From positions 1 to 9,367 of the forward strand of contig CALFBV010000169.1 in assembly GCA_937951395.1 (NCBI GenBank): 9,367 nucleotides of DNA, read 5' to 3'. Made by a program: the position numbers and the translations under genes. Under the pieces are notes generated by a model. It was given only the letters and a program-made list of their open reading frames with translations. It searched no databases and had not been told where the DNA came from. This stretch comes from an uncultured Rubritalea sp. (GTDB taxonomy: Bacteria; Verrucomicrobiota; Verrucomicrobiia; Verrucomicrobiales; Akkermansiaceae). Shown here one piece after another: positions 1 through 5,745 of this stretch. How positions within the stretch are numbered: the stretch's first letter is position 1; each line of letters opens with the position of its first letter.

Positions 1-236
1 GCGACAGAGGCTGGCCTAGCTACAAGGAAGAACACCTCATAGAATCTGAAGTCACCGTAGTCGTCCAGGTAAATGGCAAGCTAAGAGCTAAGCTCACCGT
101 CGCCAAAGACATTAGCAAAGAAGACATGGAAGCCACCGCTCTAGCAGACGAAAACGTGAAACAATATACCGAAGGCAACACCGTGAGAAAAGTCATCGTA
201 GTTCCAGGCAAGCTAGTAAACGTTGTGGCGAACTAA
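1..236 (+). CDS. leuS: Leucyl-tRNA synthetase, C-terminal end (partial, 5' end outside window)
   Basis: Leucyl-tRNA synthetase charges tRNA-Leu with leucine in the cytoplasm. Only the last 77 codons are present, read in frame from base 3 to a TAA at 234-236. The fragment starts near WPSYKEE, contains [13 protein letters not shown], and ends with [15 protein letters not shown]. These are hallmark segments of the C-terminal domain of bacterial LeuRS, which contacts the tRNA. The order and spacing match the family and the reading frame is intact, so the gene appears functional. Its neighbour on the same strand is an amidohydrolase beginning 59 nt downstream. No T-rich terminator separates them, so read-through is possible. 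The identification rests on motif recognition and is firm. Confidence 0.95.
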   Translation, partial: DRGWPSYKEEHLIESEVTVVVQVNGKLRAKLTVAKDISKEDMEATALADENVKQYTEGNTVRKVIVVPGKLVNVVAN

Positions 237-249
237 TTCTATGCAACTA

Positions 250-276
250 TAGGAATCATAAGACCTATGAGTCCTA
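250..276. other. Imperfect inverted repeat between leuS and the amidohydrolase gene
   Basis: TAGGA-A-TCATA at 250-260 pairs with TATGA-G-TCCTA at 266-276, with a single A/G mismatch and a 5-nt loop. No T tract follows on either strand, so it is not a typical intrinsic terminator. It lies 20-46 nt before the amidohydrolase ATG. It could be an mRNA-processing or stabilising hairpin, an operator, or chance. Confidence 0.4.
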
Positions 277-295
277 ATTATGAACAAATCTACCA

Positions 296-1279
296 ATGAG
301 CCACTTCCGTAAAATAGACTGTCACGTTCACATCGTGGGTGATGGCTCATCGGGGAGTGATTGCTGGTTTAGCCTGCCTAGCCTTTGGAAAAAATTCCTA
401 GGACGCATGATGATAAAGGGGCTAGGACTTCCATCCTCTGCTCTGCAAACTGGGCTTGATGAGTTCTACACCAAGAACCTGTTAGAAAATGTTAGAGAGA
501 GCAGCATAGATGCTGCCGTTATCTTAGCTCAGGATATACCCTATTCAGATAACGGTGAGAAAATGGCAGATGAGGCGCAGTTTTATGTCCCTAATGAGTA
601 TGTGGCTGATCTAGGAAGCAAGCATAAGGAATTTATCCCCGCCTGCTCCATCCATCCTGGGAGACCAGATGCTATGGATGAGCTGGAGAAATGCATCGCA
701 GCAGGAATGCCTGTGTTGAAACTGCTTCCGAACTGCCTGAACATCGATTACATGGATAAAAAATACATCCCATTCTGGGAGCGTATGGCCGATGCGGGCA
801 TGATCCTACTCACTCACACTGGTGGTGAAATGACAGTTAAGGTCTATGATCCTAGTTTTGGAGATCCTAAGAAACTAGAGATCCTACTAGACTGCGGGGT
901 CACTGCCATAGCCGCACACTCAGCAGGGCGAAGTGGGCTATTTGACCCAGACTGGACTGGCGACCTGTTAGAGATGTTTAAGAAATTCCCAAACCTCTAC
1001 GGAGATAATAGCGCTCTCGCTAGCATCAACCGTGCGAGAACCCTCAAGCACATTCTTCCCTCAGACATCCAGAGCCGCATCATCCATGGGAGCGACTACC
1101 CAGTACCAGTCTCTGGCTTAGGCCCTATGCTTATGAGGAATCTCTCATGGGCAGATTACAGAAGTGCCGCTAAGATCACAAACATCATCGAGCGAGACTA
1201 CCGGCTAAAACGTGACATAGGCTTCGCCCCTGAGACATTCACTAAGATGGATGCGCTACTTCAGCGAAAAGCGCATTGA
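296..1279 (+). CDS. Amidohydrolase family 2 (PF04909-like) metal-dependent hydrolase
   Basis: A 327-residue TIM-barrel metal hydrolase of the amidohydrolase-2 type, probably cytoplasmic since no signal peptide is visible. Family members hydrolyse or decarboxylate small cyclic or carboxylated substrates; the substrate here cannot be read from sequence. Visible motifs are DCHVH at residues 8-12 (metal ligands H10 and H12), LTHTGGE with H174, AAHSAG with H208, and HGSDYP at 264-269 with the conserved metal-binding D267. This is the complete ligand set for the family. An in-frame TGA at 281-283 lies just upstream and there is no earlier ATG, so ATG 296 is the natural start. No Shine-Dalgarno motif precedes it. 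The gene ends with TGA, followed in frame by TAA two codons later. Its last 38 nt overlap the 3' end of the opposite-strand serine hydrolase. Confidence 0.85.
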   Translation: MSHFRKIDCHVHIVGDGSSGSDCWFSLPSLWKKFLGRMMIKGLGLPSSALQTGLDEFYTKNLLENVRESSIDAAVILAQDIPYSDNGEKMADEAQFYVPNEYVADLGSKHKEFIPACSIHPGRPDAMDELEKCIAAGMPVLKLLPNCLNIDYMDKKYIPFWERMADAGMILLTHTGGEMTVKVYDPSFGDPKKLEILLDCGVTAIAAHSAGRSGLFDPDWTGDLLEMFKKFPNLYGDNSALASINRARTLKHILPSDIQSRIIHGSDYPVPVSGLGPMLMRNLSWADYRSAAKITNIIERDYRLKRDIGFAPETFTKMDALLQRKAH

Positions 1280-2372
1280 TTATATTAAGACTTTTCACAC
1301 CAGGTAATACTGAGAGATCCATTTGGTTCATCGTATAGGCGAATGATAGCCCACTGTCTGGATCACCAAAGGCATGGCTCCCACCAGCACCCGGATGACC
1401 AAAAGACGTGACTGATGACCCGTAGTGACTTCTGATCTTTTCACCATTCACACCGAGAGGATCCTTCTGGAACCCACAACTAAAGTGCGTAGGCGTGCAG
1501 AGGACGAGATCTCTACCCATGACCTGACTCCCCTGCATCCAGCCTCTCACATCATCTGAAAATAAGTCTATCTCCCCTATGCATGCTTGGTAAAACTCTG
1601 CTAGAGCAGCAGCAGTAGAGACACCACTCATCGCAGGCAGCTCTGCTTGCCAAGCCTTAGAGGTATTCATCTCATGCACACCATGCAGCCCCTTAGGTGA
1701 GTTAAATGCCTTTCTGACAAGTGTCCCAGGCTGGTTAAATTCTTTATAAAATCTACTTTTCAGCTCAGCCAACTCTGACTTACCCGGATAGAGAGTGCCC
1801 ATCCTATGATGCTCACTCTCAGGCAGACCTATCCAGAGGTCTAGATCCAGCCTATCTGCTACTCTTTCTCTCCACATTTCACCTAGAGATTTCCCAGACA
1901 ATATCCTAACAGGCTTATCTAACAGAAACCCGAATGTGCGAGGATGATAACCATGAGCGGAACCCAGCTCCCAGCTTGGAGATTGGCTCTCTATGGCATC
2001 TATCACTGCATCGAAGTCATGGACAATTGCTATTTTATCCAGAGCAGCAAGACCACATTGGTGAGACATCATCTCCGCAAAGGTGGCTTGCTCATTTGGG
2101 AAATTTTCCCACACCTGGCACACACGAGACTCAGGGGTGAGCCCATTCTCATCTAACAACATCAGCAGCACAGAAGATGCTGGACCCTTAGTCGCAGAGT
2201 AGATAGGCACCAGGGTCTGGGCATCCCACTCGTGCTCCTGCTTCTTATCACGCCAACCATGGGATAGCTCCACGACAGACTCGCCATCCCTCCAGATACT
2301 GAGTGATGCACCTAGCTCACCGCGCTCAGCGAAGTTTTGATAGAACTCGTTTTCTATAGCTGCTATATTCAT
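1242..2372 (-). CDS. Serine hydrolase of the class C beta-lactamase / EstB-type esterase family
   Basis: A 376-residue serine hydrolase with the penicillin-binding-protein/beta-lactamase fold. The nucleophile motif is SATK at residues 59-62 (S-x-x-K). The second motif is YHPRTFG at 142-148, where the Tyr replaces the usual YxN pattern; this Y-H-x-x-T-F-G form is typical of EstB-like carboxylesterases. The third motif is HPGAGG at 326-331, in place of KTG. These features favour an esterase or peptide/amide hydrolase over an antibiotic-degrading beta-lactamase. No signal peptide is visible, so it is probably cytoplasmic. ATG 2372 lies 3 nt after the TAA of the GTPase gene, so it should be the last gene of a deacetylase-GTPase-hydrolase operon. 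Its TAG stop lies inside the opposite-strand amidohydrolase, giving a 38-nt convergent overlap. The natural substrate is unknown. Confidence 0.85.
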   Translation of the reverse strand: MNIAAIENEFYQNFAERGELGASLSIWRDGESVVELSHGWRDKKQEHEWDAQTLVPIYSATKGPASSVLLMLLDENGLTPESRVCQVWENFPNEQATFAEMMSHQCGLAALDKIAIVHDFDAVIDAIESQSPSWELGSAHGYHPRTFGFLLDKPVRILSGKSLGEMWRERVADRLDLDLWIGLPESEHHRMGTLYPGKSELAELKSRFYKEFNQPGTLVRKAFNSPKGLHGVHEMNTSKAWQAELPAMSGVSTAAALAEFYQACIGEIDLFSDDVRGWMQGSQVMGRDLVLCTPTHFSCGFQKDPLGVNGEKIRSHYGSSVTSFGHPGAGGSHAFGDPDSGLSFAYTMNQMDLSVLPGVKSLNIINALFAEVAHPS

Positions 2373-2375
2373 TTG

Positions 2376-4079
2376 TTAGATCTCTTGCTCAATGGCTTTC
2401 AGGGTCAGGAATAATGCGTGCCACTCCTTTTGCTTTGGCTCTAAGTCCGATTCAGCCTCTACAATATAGCGTCTGATATTCTCAAACATTGGCTGATAGG
2501 CTGTGAAGAAGCCCCTCACTTCATCCACATAGTCATCCTGGATCATCTCGGCTAAATGCAGCCTCGCGTCCATGATTGTGTCTGCGTAATCATTAATCAG
2601 AGCATCCTTAGTTTTCTTGCCATACCAAAACATCCACAGCACTAAAAACCCTGCTACCCCTAGGACAAAAAACGGAAGCTTGTTCTGCAAATTTTCACTC
2701 AAACAGCCGATAAATCCAGCTGTGGCAACCAGAGCCAGAACTAATATAAGTGCTCGCCTCAGCACTACCTGACGGGCTACCATCATTCTATCTAGCAAGC
2801 GTCTTAACTTCAATAGCACCATCGCATGACGCGTGCTTTGCTCCACCTTATTAGAGAATTCATCCACTTTTTTCTCGAACCCATGAGTATCAAAGTCGAT
2901 TACATTGACTGCCATTTTCCGCTGTAGCTCTGGGCGCATGATGTTCCAGTGGTCCTCACAATTACTGAGCATAGAAAAGGCGATCTCGCGCGCCCTAACA
3001 GAACCTGATTCACTAACACTTTCTTGCAGACGTTTCTCTATAGCCACCGCACCATCACCACGAGTGAAGAGTGAGACAAGTGTGCCCATCACTCCGTTTT
3101 TTCTACTCGCATACTTCACTGTGTCACCCACCTGCTCACTGACGACACTTACGAGCTTATTTAGATTTCCTCGTGCATTTTTCACCTCAGCCTCTCTAGC
3201 GCGCTCTACTTCAGCCTCTACCGCCTGAAGCACATGCTTATCCCCTCGGAGCGCTTTCGCGCGATTCTCAATAGTATCTTCTAGTCGATCTATGACAATC
3301 TTAGCACGGTCGTAAGCTAATTTCAGAGCATCCCCTCGCTCCTGACTCGTGCTAATCTGCTCATCTAGGGTAGTCTCAAAATTTTCATACCCAGAATCCA
3401 TCCAGAGCTTAGCATCTCTATAGTCGTGACTCCAGGCATCCGCTGCGATAGATGCTGATACGCAGTGAATCGGAAGTGCATGACCTACTCGCTGGACACT
3501 AAGCTGACGTAAGTGCCCTAATAAAATAGGGACGTCTTCTGGCGGACGTAGATCCATTTTCTGCAATACCACAGCATTTTGTTTCCCCACCAGCTCTCTC
3601 GTCTCAGTGACAAAATCCCAAGTTTTAGATGCCCAGGGATTACCCGATGAGACCACCCATAGAACGTAGTCACATATGGGCATCAGCTCCTTGATCTTCT
3701 CTAATTCTTTTTCTTCGAGTTCATCTATCCCGCGAGTATCGATCAGCTCTAGCTCACCAAGTTCTCTTATCTGATGATAAGCTAGGGTATCATCTTCTTT
3801 CTCTGGCGAGAGAACAGAAGCCCCATAAATCTGAATCGCCTTTGTTGTGCCTGTTGAAGGTTCAGGCAGTCTTTTACCGACAAGAGATGAGAGAAATGCC
3901 GTCTTGCCACACCCCTTCTCTCCGCAGACTAAAAGCCTAAAGGGACTCTCTAAACAATTTCTAACTTCCTCAGTCTCGATCTCATCTGAGAGCGCATCTA
4001 ACCTGAGGGCAAGCGTCTTGATCTGCCCAATAATCGATTCTAGTCTACCTCTAGTTTCTAGATATTCCTCCCCCAGCAT
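2376..4079 (-). CDS. Dynamin-like large GTPase with a C-terminal membrane hairpin
   Basis: A 567-residue GTPase. The G domain shows P-loop GEKGCGKT at 53-60, a switch I Thr within STGTTKA at 75-81, DTRG at 114-117 (G3), and SAS at 208-210 (G5-like). The G4 position reads QKMD at 173-176 instead of the usual N/TKxD, which may alter guanine recognition. A charged helical region follows (about 255-430, rich in Glu, Arg and Lys, probably coiled coil). Two adjacent hydrophobic segments at about 442-460 and 468-486 form a membrane hairpin, and a short helical tail completes the protein. This order of GTPase, helical stalk and membrane paddle is that of bacterial dynamin-like proteins, which remodel or tether membranes. 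It is shorter than many BDLPs. It starts 5 nt after the deacetylase stop, with only a weak GAGGG about 11 nt upstream, and ends 3 nt before the serine hydrolase. The exact subfamily is uncertain. Confidence 0.8.
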   Translation of the reverse strand: MLGEEYLETRGRLESIIGQIKTLALRLDALSDEIETEEVRNCLESPFRLLVCGEKGCGKTAFLSSLVGKRLPEPSTGTTKAIQIYGASVLSPEKEDDTLAYHQIRELGELELIDTRGIDELEEKELEKIKELMPICDYVLWVVSSGNPWASKTWDFVTETRELVGKQNAVVLQKMDLRPPEDVPILLGHLRQLSVQRVGHALPIHCVSASIAADAWSHDYRDAKLWMDSGYENFETTLDEQISTSQERGDALKLAYDRAKIVIDRLEDTIENRAKALRGDKHVLQAVEAEVERAREAEVKNARGNLNKLVSVVSEQVGDTVKYASRKNGVMGTLVSLFTRGDGAVAIEKRLQESVSESGSVRAREIAFSMLSNCEDHWNIMRPELQRKMAVNVIDFDTHGFEKKVDEFSNKVEQSTRHAMVLLKLRRLLDRMMVARQVVLRRALILVLALVATAGFIGCLSENLQNKLPFFVLGVAGFLVLWMFWYGKKTKDALINDYADTIMDARLHLAEMIQDDYVDEVRGFFTAYQPMFENIRRYIVEAESDLEPKQKEWHALFLTLKAIEQEI

Positions 4080-4084
4080 GAGAA

Positions 4085-4918
4085 TTACTGCCCTCTATTC
4101 TTGAGTGCGATGAGCTGTGAAACGGTGACAAATTTATATCCCTTGCGTAGTAGAGCATCAATCGTAGAAGGCACTGCATCCACTGATGTCTTGTGTAGGT
4201 CATGTAGAAGAATGATAGAACCATTCTTTGTCCCGGTAAGTATTCTGTTTCTGATCACTGATGTGCCTGGCTTCTTCCAGTCTTCAGGATCTACGTCCCA
4301 GAGGATAGTAGGGTATCCGTATTCGCGAAAAATCATGCTACGCTGTCTGGTGCTGAGTGCTCCATAGGGTGGGCGCATAGTGCGTGGCTTCACACCGGAG
4401 GCAGCTACGATAGCATCGCGTGTTTTGTCTAGCTCCCACCGGACTTTAGTATCACTCATTGTGGTGAGTTTACCGTGTGTCCAGGTGTGGTTTCCTACTT
4501 CATGACCTTCAGCTACGATGCGCCTAGTCAGTGATTTATTATTCTGCACACGCTCACCAATCACATAAAATGTCGCCTTGATATTTCTGCGTTTCAGCAT
4601 ATCGAGCACACGAGTGGTATTCGCAGCTACAGGACCGTCATCAAAAGTAAGCGCGATGTAGCGCTGATTAGCAGAGCCTCGACTCCAGCTGATCTGCTTG
4701 CTACCTGAGATATCACGAGAGAAACTGTTAGCTGGATTTAACGGAGCTGGAGGTCTGACAGTAGGAGCCACATATTTAAGATTCTGAGGCACTGGCATAG
4801 AAGTTACAGCCGTAGAGACTGTCTTAGGCGCACTACCCATATTTGAGTAAGCTCCACAACTAGATAATACGACTGTTGCTGAGATACTTAGGAGAATATT
4901 ATACAAGGTTAATTTCAT
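4085..4918 (-). CDS. NodB-type polysaccharide deacetylase, predicted lipoprotein
   Basis: A 277-residue carbohydrate esterase family 4 deacetylase that would remove N- or O-acetyl groups from an envelope polysaccharide or peptidoglycan. The N-terminus is a lipoprotein signal with lipobox LSSC and the lipidated Cys at residue 21. A Pro/Ser-rich linker runs to about residue 80, and the NodB domain covers about 87-270. All five CE4 motifs are visible: TFDDGP at 91-96 (D93 catalytic base, D94 metal), HTWTH at 144-148 (metal ligands H144 and H148), RPPYG at 182-186, WDVDPEDW at 207-214, and LLHD at 237-240 with the catalytic His. It is therefore predicted to be active outside the cytoplasm. It is the first gene of a tight operon with the dynamin-like GTPase and the serine hydrolase. 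No Shine-Dalgarno is seen before ATG 4918. The upstream gene is insulated from it by a terminator. Confidence 0.92.
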   Translation of the reverse strand: MKLTLYNILLSISATVVLSSCGAYSNMGSAPKTVSTAVTSMPVPQNLKYVAPTVRPPAPLNPANSFSRDISGSKQISWSRGSANQRYIALTFDDGPVAANTTRVLDMLKRRNIKATFYVIGERVQNNKSLTRRIVAEGHEVGNHTWTHGKLTTMSDTKVRWELDKTRDAIVAASGVKPRTMRPPYGALSTRQRSMIFREYGYPTILWDVDPEDWKKPGTSVIRNRILTGTKNGSIILLHDLHKTSVDAVPSTIDALLRKGYKFVTVSQLIALKNRGQ

Positions 4919-4960
4919 TACTTATGTGTAGGCTACTATTTTCTTTCTGTCACGGATTTA

Positions 4961-5016
4961 AACAAAAAATGAACCAGTAAAAATCATACCTTCGTTTGGC
5001 AGACTTCTACTGGCTC
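4961..5016 (-). terminator. Rho-independent terminator after the selenoprotein gene
   Basis: On the - strand a 15-bp stem, including three G-U pairs, is formed by 5016-5002 (starting GAGCCAGTA) with 4985-4971 (ending TACTGGTTC), around a 16-nt loop. It is followed directly by ATTTTTTGTTT. It sits 31 nt after the true TAA at 5047-5049 and closes the ilvD-selenoprotein transcript. Its position fits the selenocysteine reading, since it follows the end of the extended frame and not the first UGA. Confidence 0.85.
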
Positions 5017-5046
5017 TTGAATTTTCTACCTTCCAGATTGGAGAGA

Positions 5047-5697
5047 TTAGAAGGCTGACTTATCAGTCTTTTTCACCTCACCTAGACTGAGGCCTAGACC
5101 ATCGAGAAGTGATGCTACTGCTTTTTTATCAAGCTCCGCGTTCTCTTCCATCCAGATTTCGGTTGTCTCACCGAGATAGACATTAGTAACTTTTTCGACT
5201 TTGCTGAGAGCTACACGAGCTCTCTCTTCTGTGTCACTTCAGCCCACTCCATCCACATTGAGCACGTAGACCACCTTAGGCGCCCCCCCTGCTACTGCTT
5301 CTTTAGAAACAAATGTGAGTCCTTTTTTCTCTAGAACGTCTGTGATTGACGCTTCATCTAGTGTTGAACCATCCTTCATGTTAATAGTGGCTCGCAGTCC
5401 AGAAAGAACTATTGATTTCACACCATCAACTGTAGTAAGAGCCGCACGGGCTCTTGCACCTACTCCTCAGCTGCCATCACCCTTGAACATAACATAGTAT
5501 GCGCTTGGAGCTTTTGCAGCAGCGTCTTCTTTGGGTGTATCTGTAGTTGATTTAGCTGAAGCTCCCTTAGTGCTTGCTTCCTCCTGATTATCTACAGATG
5601 GCTCTTTATCTACTTCTGCAGATACCTCCTCCTTGCATGAAGCGGTAGTCATCACAAGAAGACCAGCGAGCATGCTGAATATGTATTTTAGTTTCAT
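5047..5697 (-). CDS. Selenoprotein: lipoprotein with two tandem HMA-like domains, two selenocysteines (UGA at 5467-5469 and 5239-5241)
   Basis: One continuous 216-residue frame, ATG 5695-5697 to TAA 5047-5049, interrupted only by two UGA codons read as Sec77 and Sec153. Residues 1-21 are a lipoprotein signal with lipobox TASC and lipidated Cys21. Residues 22-64 are a charged, Ala/Ser/Glu/Lys-rich, probably disordered linker. Two homologous domains follow (about 66-134 and 142-209), each with the beta-alpha-beta-beta-alpha-beta order of heavy-metal-associated (HMA, MerP-like) domains. Compare YYVMFKGDGSU with VYVLNVDGVGU, and ARARAAL with ERARVAL. The Sec falls where HMA domains carry the first Cys of CxxC; the second Cys is absent (UxxG in domain 1, UxxT in domain 2). 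Apart from Cys21 there is no other Cys. A SECIS-like hairpin follows each UGA. The gene lies 48 nt after ilvD without a terminator between, and no Shine-Dalgarno is visible. Function is inferred only: periplasm-facing metal binding or selenol redox chemistry. Automated annotation would split it into fragments. Confidence 0.88.
5206..5224 (-). promoter_or_regulatory. Bacterial SECIS-like element for the second UGA (Sec153)
   Basis: Counting the U of UGA as 1, GAGAGCU (18-24) pairs perfectly with AGCUCUC (30-36) around the loop CGUGU (25-29), so G and U are at 26 and 27. It has the same stem length and the same CGUGY loop as the element after the first UGA, displaced by exactly one codon. It encodes part of the equivalent R-A-R-V-A-L helix. 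The lower stem is weak here. Confidence 0.82.
5432..5463 (-). promoter_or_regulatory. Bacterial SECIS-like element for the first UGA (Sec77)
   Basis: Counting the U of UGA as 1, AAGAGCC (15-21) pairs perfectly with GGCUCUU (27-33) around the loop CGUGC (22-26). A lower stem is formed by GUAG (7-10) with CUAC (35-38). G and U fall at positions 23 and 24, the same positions as the SelB-contacted G and U in the E. coli fdhF SECIS. Total length from UGA is about 38 nt, as in known bacterial elements. The hairpin also encodes the conserved A-R-A-R-A-A-L helix. Confidence 0.85.
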
Positions 5698-5745
5698 AAT
5701 TTATTTTTGGTTCTTACTACAACTTACAGTTAGCACACGTTCTGG

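Larger units (their letters stand above)
5071..5502 (-). repeat. Internal tandem duplication of the HMA-like Sec domain
   Basis: Protein-level repeat within the selenoprotein: unit 1 is residues 66-134 (nt 5502-5296) and unit 2 is residues 142-209 (nt 5274-5071). Shared features are a YV[ML] strand, a Gly-rich loop ending in U, an R-A-R-[AV]-A-L helix, a V-x-x-V turn, and a closing LD...LL/VL..xGL segment. Unit 2 has one more residue between Sec and the R-A-R helix. The units are clearly diverged, so the duplication is old and both Sec codons have been kept. Confidence 0.8.

Noticed and set aside
1242..2372. Antibiotic-resistance class C beta-lactamase
   Set aside because: The SxxK motif is present, but the YxN and KTG motifs are replaced by the YHPRTFG and HPGAGG forms of EstB-like esterases, and there is no export signal.
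2905..3228. 107-codon open frame on the + strand within the GTPase gene
   Set aside because: Low-complexity Ser/Thr-rich shadow of the coiled-coil region; no family resemblance.
4961..5016. An archaeal-style SECIS in the 3' untranslated region
   Set aside because: The long stem is directly followed by a T tract and fits an intrinsic terminator, and both UGAs already have bacterial-type elements in the coding region.
5239..5697. Two separate small genes (76 aa lipoprotein, 60 aa protein) or a decayed pseudogene
   Set aside because: The frame stays open across both UGAs with no frameshift. The interruptions are at equivalent positions of a tandem repeat, each has a SECIS-like hairpin, and the third piece has no start of its own but completes the second domain.
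5047..5697. UGA reassigned to Trp or Gly (alternative genetic code)
   Set aside because: The other genes in the window, including long ones such as ilvD and the GTPase, contain no in-frame UGA and use UGG for Trp. One gene ends in UGA. UGA-to-sense reassignment would scatter UGA through all genes.
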